Shown here: piece by piece, positions 8,019-15,475 of the stretch
How the letters are laid out: each line of letters opens with the position of its first letter
Position numbering within the stretch: the stretch's first letter is position 1
From: an uncultured Eubacteriales bacterium
GTDB taxonomy: Bacteria; Bacillota; Clostridia; Oscillospirales; Butyricicoccaceae
Assembly: GCA_910586105.1 (NCBI GenBank)
Contig: CAJUGU010000022.1
Span: forward strand, 1 to 40,444
DNA length: 40,444 nucleotides
Reading direction: 5' to 3'
The notes under the pieces: generated by a model
Database searches by the model: none
What the model saw: only the letters and a program-made list of their open reading frames with translations
Told to the model about the DNA's origin: nothing
Made by a program: the position numbers and the translations under genes

Positions 8019-8058
8019 TTGACAATCGTATGACGCGATGTTATATTGATATAGTCAA
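8019..8058 (+). promoter_or_regulatory. consensus promoter with overlapping BlaI-type operator
   Basis: TTGACA (8019-8024), a 17-base spacer and TATATT (8042-8047) form a near-perfect sigma-A promoter. TTGATATAGTCAA (8046-8058), a dyad with arms TTGA/TCAA, overlaps the -10 and start site. The next gene is a BlaI-family repressor, a family that represses its own operon by binding dyads over the promoter. Confidence 0.75.
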
Positions 8059-8089
8059 CACCATGTCGTACTTGAAGGAGGTCGATAAC

Positions 8090-8473
8090 ATGATACCACA
8101 ATTATCCGACGCTGAGCTTGAGATCATGAAGATCGTTTGGGCAAACCCCGAGGACGTTACACGGTTCGCCTATGTTCAGGATGCGCTTGCCGCCCGCGGC
8201 CGCCCCTGTCAGAAAAACACGCTGATCGTGCTGCTGACGCGCCTGATGGGCAAGGGCTATCTGAGCGCCCGGAAAATCGGTCGCCGCAATGAATATACCC
8301 CCCTGATCTCGGAAACCGAATACCAGACCGCGCAGACCCGGCACTTTGTCAACAAGATCTTCGAGGGAAGCGCGAAGGGGCTGGTCTCCAACCTGATCCA
8401 GGGCGACCTTCTGACGGATGAAGAATATCAGGAGCTGAAGCAGCTGTTGGAAGGCGGGCGAGGCGCGCCATGA
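8090..8473 (+). CDS. BlaI/MecI-family transcriptional repressor
   Basis: 127 residues, starting at the ATG at 8090 eight bases after GAAGGAGG. It has a winged-helix N-terminal half (LSDAELEIMKIVWANPEDVT, then the recognition helix NTLIVLLTRLMGKGYLSARK and wing RRNEYTPLI) and a C-terminal dimerisation half. The dimer part carries the FVNKIFEGSAKGLVSNLI region, where BlaI is cut during induction. The TGA overlaps the start of the next gene (ATGA), which encodes an M56 metalloprotease, so this is a classic blaI-blaR1-type pair. No beta-lactamase gene lies nearby, so the inducer and targets are unknown. Confidence 0.9.
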   Translation: MIPQLSDAELEIMKIVWANPEDVTRFAYVQDALAARGRPCQKNTLIVLLTRLMGKGYLSARKIGRRNEYTPLISETEYQTAQTRHFVNKIFEGSAKGLVSNLIQGDLLTDEEYQELKQLLEGGRGAP

Positions 8474-11082
8474 CTGCCGTGTTGAAAACCGTGCTGTCAA
8501 TGTCCGTTTCAGGCGGGCTGCTGATCGCGGCGCTGCTTTTGGGCAAACGGGTTTGGAAGGACCGGGTCAGCCGGCAATGGCAATATTATATCTGGTTAGC
8601 CGTCCTGCTGCGGCTGCTGCTCCCCTTCACGCCCGAGATCAGTTTGCTTGGCGGGACGTTTCAAGCGATCGACCGGGCGGTCACGCAGGCCGTTTCCGGC
8701 GACGGTTCCGCAGGTCCGGGGACCGGTACCCCGGCGGACGGTTCGGCGGGCGCTGCGGCCGGTACCCCGGCAGGTTCTTTGAGCGGCGGCCCGGCGGACG
8801 GTTCGGCGGGCGCTGTGGCCGGTACCCCGGCAGGTTCTTTAAGCGGCGGCCCGGCGGACGGTTCGGCACAGAACGCAACAGCTCCCGCGCCGCTTCCCGA
8901 TCCTGCCCCGCAGCTGCTCCGATACGGCGGGCTGCTCTGGCTGGCAGTCGCGCTGGGGCTGCTGATCCGGAAAATCACGATCTATCAGGGGTTTGTGCAT
9001 TATATCCGTGCCGGAGCCGTCCCGGTTTCCGATATCGAGACCCTTGACCGGCTCGCCGCCGCAGCAGAACGGGCCGGTGTCCATACCCCGGTCGAGCTGT
9101 GCATCGACCCGCTGATCTCGTCGCCGCTGCTGACCGGCTTTTTCCGCCCCTGCATCGTACTGCCGAGCGCCGACGTTTCCGAAACCGAGTTCCGTTACGT
9201 CGTCCTGCACGAGCTGACGCATTACAAACGGCGGGATATGTTTTACAAATGGCTGGTACAGCTCACGGTCTGCCTGCACTGGTTCAACCCACTCGTGCAT
9301 TGCATGAGCCGGGAACTGGAACGGGCCTGCGAATTTTCCTGCGACGAAGCAGTGCTTGCCAAAACGGGGCGCGGCAGCGCGCAGGCTTATGGCAAGACCC
9401 TGCTGGACGCAATGGCGGCGGTCGGGAAATACCGGGAAAGCGTCGGCTCCGTCACCCTCAGTGAAAACAAACAGCTTTTGCAAGAAAGGTTAGGTGCGAT
9501 CATGAAATTTCAGGAACGGTCGAAAGTCGTAAAGGCTTTGACGGCTCTGCTGACAGCCTGCGTCGTTTTGAGCGCGGCCTTCGTCGGCGTGTATACCATT
9601 GGGGCGGCAGGCGGGAACGCCGCTGCGGCGCTCCTCTCCAGCACCGTCTCCGAGGGCAGGCCGTCGCTCTCGATGTCGGTCAGCAGCGCTGCGGTCAACG
9701 TGCTCGCGGCGGAAGGCTCTACCATCTCTGCCGAATATGACCCCGGCGTGTATCAGGTCGCGATCGACCAGCAGTCCGGCGACTGGAAGGTGTCGATCTC
9801 CTGCAAAACCCGGAGCAACACGGATACCAGTACCATCAAGCTCTACCTTCCGGACGTGGCGTATGGCAATGTAAACCTGAGCGTGGACAGCGGCCACCTT
9901 ACCTGCGGCCTGTTCCGGTCGGGCAGCCTTGCGGGCAGCTTTCGGACGGCGTCCGTCTTCCTGACCCTGCCGAAAGGGTTCACCGGCTCGGTGGATGCGG
10001 TCACAGACAGCGGTTATTTCCAGCTGGTTTCGCTGGACGATTTCCGGAACGCTTCCGTCACGATCCTCGATCAGAGCGAATGGGGCGAAATCGATAAGCC
10101 GAAGGGCTTCCAGACAAACGGCAATACCTCCACCTACACCGACGGTACCGGGGCGACCTCCATCCGGCTCACCAGCAAGGGCTCCGGCCTGCTGGGAGTT
10201 TATCCCTCGGGCGCGTTTAAGTCCTCGGCGTTCCTGGAAGAGCCGGACGGCTTCGGACAAAATGCCTGGACAGACGTCTGGGATACGGTCTGGCAGGGCG
10301 CCTGGGATGCAGCCTGGCAAGGCGCATGGGATGCAATCTGGCCGGGTGTACGGGATGTGATCCGGCAGGAAACGCGCAGCCAGCTGACGGGAGGGCTGCT
10401 GTCCGGCGAATGGCAGGATACCGGCCCGGACGCAAAGCCCGCCGCAGCGGCGAACGCCTTGAACGACGCGGCGCGCTATTATGAGGCGGACAGCCTGCCG
10501 CTGTTTGAGATCGCGTTTTCCCGTCAGGATGAAGCGTCGCAGCGCGCGCTGCTCGACCGGATCTATGCGGATGACGAGATCGCGTATTGGGCGGCCGCCC
10601 TCGGGCAGTTGGACGAAGCCTCCGGCCTGTTCCGGCATTATGCGGAAAAAGCCTATGCGGACGACGAGATCGCCTTCTTCTCCACCCTGACGGAGCATCT
10701 GGACGAGGCCGCGCTGAACGCATGGCTGGATCGGGCGCTCCAGGATGGCCGCTGGGACTTCCAGTCGGTGCTGTACACCGCGCTGGATCGGGAGCCGGAA
10801 TTTGAGGCGCACGCAAAAGAGCTAGAAGCCGAGCGCGCTGCAGAATATCAGGCGGTAGGCGTTACCGTCGACGGCGGCGACTATTCTTATCAGGGGCGGC
10901 TGGTACGCGTTTTTCTGGACGTCGTCCAGCCCAACCGTTCTTTTTATCAGCTGGATATCAACCCCGCAGGGACGGTGGATATCCGGATCGTCCGCAACGC
11001 GGAGAACCAGATCACCGGCGTGGCCTATCTGACCGATACCGAGCTTGCCGAGTTCTTCGGCTATGAGGACGACGGCGTATAA
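8470..11082 (+). CDS. M56-family (BlaR1-type) membrane metalloprotease with large C-terminal extracytoplasmic region
   Basis: 870 residues. N-terminal membrane segments (VLSMSVSGGLLIAALLLG; YYIWLAVLLRLLLPF) are followed by a Gly/Ala/Pro/Ser linker with 20-residue repeats (about 80-140), a third membrane segment, then the protease domain with HELTH at 247-251 and the third zinc ligand near E288 (ERACEFSCDEA). A membrane segment near 355-380 leads outside. There it has a beta-rich DUF4097-like region with repeated SVDSGHL/VTDSGYF patterns, then a stretch with tryptophan every fourth residue (600-624), then a helical-repeat C-terminus. By family knowledge it senses a signal outside and cleaves the partner repressor. 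Its outer part is not a penicillin-binding domain, so the signal is not obviously a beta-lactam. Confidence 0.88.
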   Translation: MTAVLKTVLSMSVSGGLLIAALLLGKRVWKDRVSRQWQYYIWLAVLLRLLLPFTPEISLLGGTFQAIDRAVTQAVSGDGSAGPGTGTPADGSAGAAAGTPAGSLSGGPADGSAGAVAGTPAGSLSGGPADGSAQNATAPAPLPDPAPQLLRYGGLLWLAVALGLLIRKITIYQGFVHYIRAGAVPVSDIETLDRLAAAAERAGVHTPVELCIDPLISSPLLTGFFRPCIVLPSADVSETEFRYVVLHELTHYKRRDMFYKWLVQLTVCLHWFNPLVHCMSRELERACEFSCDEAVLAKTGRGSAQAYGKTLLDAMAAVGKYRESVGSVTLSENKQLLQERLGAIMKFQERSKVVKALTALLTACVVLSAAFVGVYTIGAAGGNAAAALLSSTVSEGRPSLSMSVSSAAVNVLAAEGSTISAEYDPGVYQVAIDQQSGDWKVSISCKTRSNTDTSTIKLYLPDVAYGNVNLSVDSGHLTCGLFRSGSLAGSFRTASVFLTLPKGFTGSVDAVTDSGYFQLVSLDDFRNASVTILDQSEWGEIDKPKGFQTNGNTSTYTDGTGATSIRLTSKGSGLLGVYPSGAFKSSAFLEEPDGFGQNAWTDVWDTVWQGAWDAAWQGAWDAIWPGVRDVIRQETRSQLTGGLLSGEWQDTGPDAKPAAAANALNDAARYYEADSLPLFEIAFSRQDEASQRALLDRIYADDEIAYWAAALGQLDEASGLFRHYAEKAYADDEIAFFSTLTEHLDEAALNAWLDRALQDGRWDFQSVLYTALDREPEFEAHAKELEAERAAEYQAVGVTVDGGDYSYQGRLVRVFLDVVQPNRSFYQLDINPAGTVDIRIVRNAENQITGVAYLTDTELAEFFGYEDDGV
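8731..8867 (+). repeat. 60-bp direct repeat inside the M56 gene
   Basis: Two complete 60-bp units (8731-8790, 8791-8850) and a third partial unit (to 8867) differ at only a few positions. They encode the 20-residue pattern PADGSAGAAAGTPAGSLSGG. The repeat length keeps the frame, so copy number can change without breaking the gene. Confidence 0.93.
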
Positions 11083-11099
11083 ACGTCCCGGGAATGCGC

Positions 11100-11144
11100 A
11101 GCCCGCCCAGCGACTGATTGAAATGCCGCCGGGCGGGCTGTTTC
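11100..11144 (+). terminator. hairpin terminator after the M56 gene
   Basis: AGCCCGCCC (11100-11108) pairs perfectly with GGGCGGGCT (11131-11139), followed by GTTTCC. The T run is weak but the position, 17 bases after the stop, fits. Confidence 0.6.
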
Positions 11145-11816
11145 CGAGCCCAAACGATCGCTTTTCCCATCGAAAAGTGGTATGCCGGTTGCACAGTTTT
11201 CCAATCGTTATCAGGGGCTGCGTTGTATGCCGGCCCGGAGGGTTGGGAAGGGAAATCCAATTTGCGACCGACCCGATCGCCGATCTGGCCGCGCTGTGCA
11301 GCGACCTGCGGCGCGAGCTGTACGCCTGACACTTCCAGTCTTACTTTTTTCGCGCCCGGCGCTCCCCTGCTTGGCGCTGCATATCGCCATATGGCTATGG
11401 CATCCATGCGGCAAAACCGTCAGATGGTGTTTCAAAAGGGTGGCATTCAAATGAAGTGCATTTTCCACAATGATATCCGCGAAATGGCCATATGCTTGGC
11501 GGAGACGATAGACGCCATTGGCTTTGGCTGTATCCTTCCCGCTGCCAGGCGGGTACAGGACTTTCACCCGTTATTAGAACGTGCGCTCACCGGCCGCTCA
11601 CTATAAGCAGGTCAGGCGGCATACCATAACGGCAGGGCAAACCACCTTTACACGATGCCAGCGCGCCTATGCCGTAGGGCAACGGGATTTATCCGGTAAG
11701 AGGCAAAGTAATTTATTCTCCCGGCCACGGGCCGGACGCCCCCTACTCCATGGTGATAAATCGCAGAATGCTTCTGAAATCCTTGTATCCGGCAGGGAAA
11801 GGATCGTCCGGAGGAC
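11145..11816. other. gene-poor interval with fragmentary coding signals
   Basis: About 670 bases with no complete recognisable gene. A reading ending at 11329 (REIQFATDPIADLAALC, then SDLRRELYA and stop) looks like the tail of a real protein without its front. Short motifs of the form AGGGCAA recur near 11632 and 11672 and, on the other strand, near 11892 and 11918. The interval is less GC-rich than its surroundings. It may be a decayed gene region or a scar of a lost element; I cannot identify it. Confidence 0.4.
11451..11606 (+). CDS. possible small protein, unknown
   Basis: An ATG at 11451 lies nine bases after AAGGGTGG and opens a 51-codon frame (MKCIFHNDIREMAICLAE...). It contains three cysteines, has no membrane segment and is not like any family I know. 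The longer frame in which it lies begins at 11118 but has no supported start. It may equally be part of a decayed gene. Confidence 0.22.
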   Translation: MKCIFHNDIREMAICLAETIDAIGFGCILPAARRVQDFHPLLERALTGRSL

Positions 11817-11859
11817 AAAAAAGTGACCCCGCATCGCGAGATGCAAGGTCACTTTTTTT
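11817..11859. terminator. bidirectional terminator, mainly for ppdK
   Basis: AAAAAAGTGACC and GGTCACTTTTTTT flank an inner stem GCATC-gcga-GATGC, giving a strong hairpin with a U run in either direction. On the minus strand it lies about 75 bases after the ppdK stop. Confidence 0.85.
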
Positions 11860-11931
11860 CTATGGCGTAGGCTAGGTGTTATTGCCCTGAACAAGCTAAA
11901 TCACATTGCCCTACGACACCTGTGGCGGGGC

Positions 11932-14556
11932 TTAGCCGTTCGCGATCGCAGCCTGTGCCGCGGAGAGGCGAGCGATCGGCACGCGGAACGGCGAGCAGGA
12001 CACATAAGTCAGTCCGACCTTATGACAGAACTCGATCGTAGACGGATCGCCGCCGTGCTCGCCGCAGATGCCGAGCTTGATATCCGGGCGGGTCTCGCGG
12101 CCCAGCTCAGCCGCCATCTTGACCAGCTTGCCAACGCCGGTCTGGTCGAGCTTCGCAAAGGGATCGTTCTCGTAGATCTTGCGGTCATAGTACGCGTCAA
12201 GGAACTTGCCGGCGTCGTCACGGGAGAAACCGAAGGTCATCTGGGTCAGGTCATTCGTACCGAAGGAGAAGAACTCCGCTTCCTTCGCAATCTCGTCCGC
12301 AGTCAGGGCTGCGCGCGGGATCTCGATCATGGTGCCGACCTTGTAATGCATGTCGGAACCGGCTTCCCGAATGATCGCGTCCGCGGTATCGGTAACGACC
12401 TTTTTCACGAACGCCAATTCCTTGACCTCGCCGACCAGCGGGATCATGATCTCGGGCACCATATCCCATTCCGGGTGCGCCTTCTGGACGTTCAGCGCAG
12501 CCTTGATCACAGCCTTGGTCTGCATCCGCGCAATCTCCGGATAAGTGACCGCCAGACGGCAGCCGCGGTGGCCCATCATCGGGTTGAACTCGTGCAGGCC
12601 CGAAATGATATCCTTGACCTGCGCAACGGTCTTGCCGGTATTCTTCGCCAGCAGTTCGATATCGGCCTCGTCGGTCGGTACGAACTCATGCAGCGGGGGA
12701 TCGAGGAAACGGATCGTTACCGGGCAGCCTTCCATTGCAACATAGATCTTCTCGAAGTCGCTCTGCTGCATCGGTTCAAGCACATCAAGCGCCTTTTCGC
12801 GCTGCTCAACGGTATCTGCGCAGATCATTTCACGGATCGCCGGGATACGCTCCGGGTCAAAGAACATATGCTCGGTGCGGCAGAGGCCAATGCCCTCCGC
12901 GCCGAAGGTACGGGCCTGTGCGGCATCCGCCGGGGTATCGGCATTCGTGCGCACCTGAAGCTTGCGATACTTGTCAGCCCAAGCCATGACCCGGCCAAAC
13001 TCGCCGCCGATGGAAGCCGCGACCGTCGGGATCAGGCCGTCATAGATATTGCCGGTCGAGCCGTCCAACGAGATCGCGTCGCCTTCGTGGTAGGTCTTGC
13101 CAGCCAGTGTGAACTGCTTGTTCTCTTCATCCATTGCGATCGCAGAGCAGCCGGAAACACAGCAGCGGCCCATACCGCGCGCAACGACCGCCGCATGGGA
13201 GGTCATGCCGCCGCGGACGGTCAGTATGCCCTGCGCCGCCTTCATGCCGACGATATCCTCCGGGGAGGTCTCGAGACGGACGAGGACGACCTTTTCACCG
13301 CGCGCAGCCCATTCCGCCGCGTCGTCCGCCGTGAATACGATCTTGCCAGCCGCCGCGCCGGGGGATGCCGGGAGCGCCTTGCCGATCGGCTCCGCGGACT
13401 TGATCGCAGCCGGGTCGAACTGCGGATGCAGCAGCGTGTCGAGCGAACGGGGCTCGATCATTGCGACCGCCTTCTTTTCGTCGATCATGCCTTCGTCAAC
13501 GAGATCGCACGCGATCTTGAGCGCAGCCGCCGGGGTGCGCTTGCCGTTACGGGTCTGGAGCATGAACAGCTTTTCGTTCTCGACAGTGAATTCCATGTCC
13601 TGCATGTCGCGGTAATGGTCCTCAAGCTTGGCGCAAACGTCGGTAAACTGCTTGAACGCTGCCGGGAACTTCTCGCTCATCTCGCTGATCGGCATGGGGG
13701 TACGGACGCCTGCGACGACGTCTTCGCCCTGCGCGTTGGTCAGGAATTCGCCGAACAGGCCCTTTTCGCCGGTCGCGGGGTTACGGGTGAATGCAACGCC
13801 GGTACCGCAGTTATCGCCCATATTGCCGAAGACCATCGGCTGGACGTTGACGGCGGTGCCCCAGGAATAGGGGATATCGTTGTCGCGGCGGTAGACGTTC
13901 GCGCGCGGGTTGTCCCAGGAACGGAACACGGCTTTGATCGCGCCCATCAGCTGCTCGCGCGGATCGGACGGGAAATCGGAGCCGATCTTGGACTTATATT
14001 CTTCCTTGAACTGCATCGCCAGTTCCTTGAGGTCGTCCGCTGTCAGGTCAACGTCCTGCTGGACGCCCTTCTTTTCCTTCATCTGGTCGATCAGCTGCTC
14101 GAAATACTTCTTGCCGACCTCCATGACGACGTCGGAATACATCTGGATGAAACGGCGATAGCAGTCCCATGCCCAACGCGGGTTATTGGACTTCTTCGCG
14201 ATCACGTCGACTACCTGTTCGTTCAGGCCAAGGTTCAGGATGGTATCCATCATGCCGGGCATTGAGGCGCGCGCGCCGGAGCGGACCGAAACAAGCAGCG
14301 GATTCTCCGCGTCGCCAAATTTCTTGCCGTTGATCTCCTCGATCTTGCCGATGTACTCGACGATCTGTGCCATGATCTCGTCATTGATCTGGCGGCCGTC
14401 CTCATAATACTGGGTGCAGGCTTCGGTGGTGATGGTGAAGCCCTGCGGTACCGGCATGCCGATATTGGTCATTTCCGCAAGGTTCGCGCCCTTGCCGCCC
14501 AGCAGTTCACGCATGTTGGCATTGCCTTCGGTGAACAGGTAACAATACTTCTTCAT
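11932..14556 (-). CDS. ppdK: pyruvate, phosphate dikinase
   Basis: 874 residues, the normal PPDK length. The enzyme interconverts pyruvate + ATP + Pi and PEP + AMP + PPi, and in anaerobic Clostridia often works glycolytically using PPi. The N-terminal ATP-grasp domain starts GGKGANLAEMTNIGMPVPQG. The central phosphohistidine domain has GGMTSHAAVVARGMG with His at residue 454. The C-terminal PEP/pyruvate barrel ends with GICGEHGGDPSTIEFC and YVSCSPFRVPIARL. The ATG at 14556 is preceded by ACGGAGGAATTC. A small GC hairpin (14586-14602) lies in the leader. Codon use is strongly biased, as expected for a highly expressed gene. Confidence 0.98.
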   Translation of the reverse strand: MKKYCYLFTEGNANMRELLGGKGANLAEMTNIGMPVPQGFTITTEACTQYYEDGRQINDEIMAQIVEYIGKIEEINGKKFGDAENPLLVSVRSGARASMPGMMDTILNLGLNEQVVDVIAKKSNNPRWAWDCYRRFIQMYSDVVMEVGKKYFEQLIDQMKEKKGVQQDVDLTADDLKELAMQFKEEYKSKIGSDFPSDPREQLMGAIKAVFRSWDNPRANVYRRDNDIPYSWGTAVNVQPMVFGNMGDNCGTGVAFTRNPATGEKGLFGEFLTNAQGEDVVAGVRTPMPISEMSEKFPAAFKQFTDVCAKLEDHYRDMQDMEFTVENEKLFMLQTRNGKRTPAAALKIACDLVDEGMIDEKKAVAMIEPRSLDTLLHPQFDPAAIKSAEPIGKALPASPGAAAGKIVFTADDAAEWAARGEKVVLVRLETSPEDIVGMKAAQGILTVRGGMTSHAAVVARGMGRCCVSGCSAIAMDEENKQFTLAGKTYHEGDAISLDGSTGNIYDGLIPTVAASIGGEFGRVMAWADKYRKLQVRTNADTPADAAQARTFGAEGIGLCRTEHMFFDPERIPAIREMICADTVEQREKALDVLEPMQQSDFEKIYVAMEGCPVTIRFLDPPLHEFVPTDEADIELLAKNTGKTVAQVKDIISGLHEFNPMMGHRGCRLAVTYPEIARMQTKAVIKAALNVQKAHPEWDMVPEIMIPLVGEVKELAFVKKVVTDTADAIIREAGSDMHYKVGTMIEIPRAALTADEIAKEAEFFSFGTNDLTQMTFGFSRDDAGKFLDAYYDRKIYENDPFAKLDQTGVGKLVKMAAELGRETRPDIKLGICGEHGGDPSTIEFCHKVGLTYVSCSPFRVPIARLSAAQAAIANG

Positions 14557-14643
14557 TTCTGAGAATTCCTCCGTTTCTTTTCACGAGCCCGCTGCGCGGG
14601 CTTGGCACATAAGGATTTTCATACAGTTTCACTCAACGCTTCC

Positions 14644-14676
14644 ATTATATCATATTCATTATGACGATTCATTATG
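14644..14676 (-). promoter_or_regulatory. ppdK promoter with two direct repeats upstream of the -10
   Basis: On the minus strand TATAAT (14644-14649) lies about 88 bases upstream of the ppdK start. No good -35 is present at 17 bases. Instead TTCATTATG occurs twice (14655-14663, 14668-14676; read on the plus strand) with a 13-base period, across the -35 zone. A weak -35 replaced by tandem sites suggests control by an activator or repressor, which I cannot name. Confidence 0.5.
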
Positions 14677-14873
14677 TCATTTTGACTTATTTTCAGCGTA
14701 TTTTTTGTGCAATTTGACCATCGTGTAAAAGTCACGACAAAGAACCGGGCGTTTTTCAGGGCTTTCGACAAAAAAGCAGCCGTTGCGAGAGGAGGTGAGC
14801 GGCGGCGCAAACGTTTACTTCGAGACGCACGGCTCGACTGCCTTTCCATGCTCATGCCGGATATGCGTTCTGC

Positions 14874-14930
14874 TTTGACAGCCCCCTCCCCGAGGGGCTG
14901 TAGCCGAAGGCTGACGGAGGGAGTTGTCAG
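14874..14930. repeat. structured intergenic repeat (nested hairpins bounded by TGACA/TGTCA)
   Basis: The segment begins TTTGACAG and ends TTGTCAG. Inside are GCCCC-tccccga-GGGGC and AGCC-gaa-GGCT hairpins plus a CCCTCC/GGAGGG pairing. Elements of this kind (CCCCTCCGTCAGCCTTCGG...) are scattered in clostridial genomes as small non-coding repeats. It ends only 12 bases before the -35 of the first toxin promoter. From 14677 to 14873 I see no supported gene. Confidence 0.6.
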
Positions 14931-14942
14931 CGGCCAAAAAGG

Positions 14943-14971
14943 TTGACGCATGTCAAAATCCCGGGGATACT
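14943..14971 (+). promoter_or_regulatory. toxin mRNA promoter, copy 1
   Basis: TTGACG (14943-14948), 17 bases, GATACT (14966-14971). The -35 lies in a dyad TTGAC-gcat-GTCAA, a possible operator. Start expected near 14978, just before the first fold-back arm. The -10 is weaker than in copies 2 and 3 (TATACT). Confidence 0.7.
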
Positions 14972-15051
14972 ATTCTTGTGGAGACCCGCCGCCTTCGGAC
15001 GGCCACGGAAAAAGACGGTTGCCCGACTCCTGCGAAAGCGGAGAGGAGGGG

Positions 15052-15114
15052 ATGGTGCTAGCTCTCGCAGGAAATCTTCCTGAGAGGAGGCGGTACTTAT
15101 CACGATTTCGATGA
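15052..15114 (+). CDS. leader ORF coupled to toxin, copy 1 (20 codons)
   Basis: ATG at 15052 directly follows AGAGGAGGGG and opens a 20-codon frame (MVLALAGNLPERRR..., Arg-rich end). Its TGA overlaps the toxin ATG as ATGA. The SD and start codon lie in the loop of a possible stem TCCTGCGA/TCGCAGGA (15028-15035 with 15065-15072). The ORF contains the only SD near the toxin, so it probably opens that region by translation, like mok for hok. The sequence is identical in all three copies, and selection on peptide or RNA cannot be separated by eye. Confidence 0.6.
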   Translation: MVLALAGNLPERRRYLSRFR

Positions 15115-15191
15115 TCGCTGATCTGTGCAGCATCGCGTCGTTCGCCTTGGCGATCTACGTGTTGTGGCGCGACAGCCAACGAATGAAGTAA
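15111..15191 (+). CDS. small hydrophobic peptide, probable type I toxin, copy 1
   Basis: 26 residues, beginning MIADLCSIASFALAIYVLW and ending in a charged tail (RDSQRMK). One membrane-spanning helix plus a charged C-terminus is the usual form of type I toxins that damage the membrane, such as the Fst, TxpA and Hol-Tox types. I do not claim membership of any of these. The AGGAGG at 15085-15090 is 20 bases from the ATG, too far for good direct initiation, and fits coupling to the leader ORF. The stop codon is inside the stem of hairpin H1. Confidence 0.65.
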   Translation: MIADLCSIASFALAIYVLWRDSQRMK

Positions 15192-15289
15192 GCCGTCTGC
15201 TGGTGACAGACGGCTTACCGCGTTCAGAGTAACCCTCTGAACAAATAAGAGCCTAAAGTTAGTGGCAACCGTTTTGGTCTCCACTCTTT
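15181..15289 (-). ncRNA. antisense RNA (probable antitoxin), copy 1
   Basis: Predicted from the consensus promoter at 15296-15324. It would start near 15289, cross the 3' arms, H2 and H1, and may end after H1, where the minus strand reads CTTACTTCATTC. It is then complementary to the last toxin codons and the whole 3' untranslated region. Its first bases (AGAGTGGAGACC, later ACGGTTGCC) repeat the 5' end of the toxin mRNA, so it could also compete for fold-back pairing. Length about 110 nt is an inference. Confidence 0.6.
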
Positions 15290-15295
15290 AATTTA

Positions 15296-15324
15296 ATTAT
15301 AGCAGGCTTGTGCTCGATTGTCAA
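15296..15324 (-). promoter_or_regulatory. antisense RNA promoter, copy 1
   Basis: On the minus strand TTGACA (15319-15324), 17 bases, TATAAT (15296-15301): a perfect consensus, stronger than the facing toxin promoter. An antitoxin made in excess would need this. Confidence 0.85.
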
Positions 15325-15366
15325 ATCGTTTTTCAAACCGAAATCCTTGGCTTTTGTCAAAAAAGG

Positions 15367-15395
15367 TTGACGCATGTCGAAATCCGGGGTATACT
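15367..15395 (+). promoter_or_regulatory. toxin mRNA promoter, copy 2
   Basis: TTGACG (15367-15372), 17 bases, TATACT (15390-15395). The dyad GAC-gcat-GTC over the -35 is kept. It lies 42 bases beyond the antisense promoter of copy 1, facing away from it. Confidence 0.75.
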
Positions 15396-15475
15396 ATTCT
15401 TGTGGAGACCCGCCGCCTTCGGACGGCCACGGAAAAAGACGGTTGCCCGACTCCTGCGAAAGCGGAGAGGAGGGG

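Larger units (their letters stand above)
14943..15324. other. type I toxin-antitoxin-like module, copy 1
   Basis: The module runs from a plus-strand promoter to a minus-strand promoter facing it. In order it holds: promoter; 5' arm TGGAGACC (14979-14986); a UUCG-capped hairpin; second 5' arm ACGGTTGCC (15015-15023); leader ORF; overlapping toxin ORF; hairpin H1 (15188-15218, stem GTAAGCCGTCTG); hairpin H2 (15222-15242, stem GTTCAGAG); 3' arms GGCAACCGT (15264-15272) and GGTCTCCA (15276-15283); then the antisense promoter. The 3' arms are exact complements of the 5' arms in nested order, so the full mRNA can close on itself. Copies 2 and 3 follow at 424 and 440 bases. The assignment as toxin-antitoxin rests on architecture, not on a recognised family. 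Confidence 0.7.

Noticed and set aside
8090..11082. A beta-lactam resistance locus
   Set aside because: BlaI and M56 protease are present, but there is no beta-lactamase or mecA-like gene and the outer domain is not a penicillin-binding domain.
12022..14265. 747-residue plus-strand open frame
   Set aside because: It is the reverse complement of ppdK. Open antisense frames are expected over strongly codon-biased GC-rich genes; it matches no family.
15188..15218. Hairpin H1 as a normal terminator of the toxin mRNA
   Set aside because: No U run follows on the plus strand in any copy, and the fold-back arms lie beyond it. It is more likely a structural element and perhaps the terminator of the antisense RNA.
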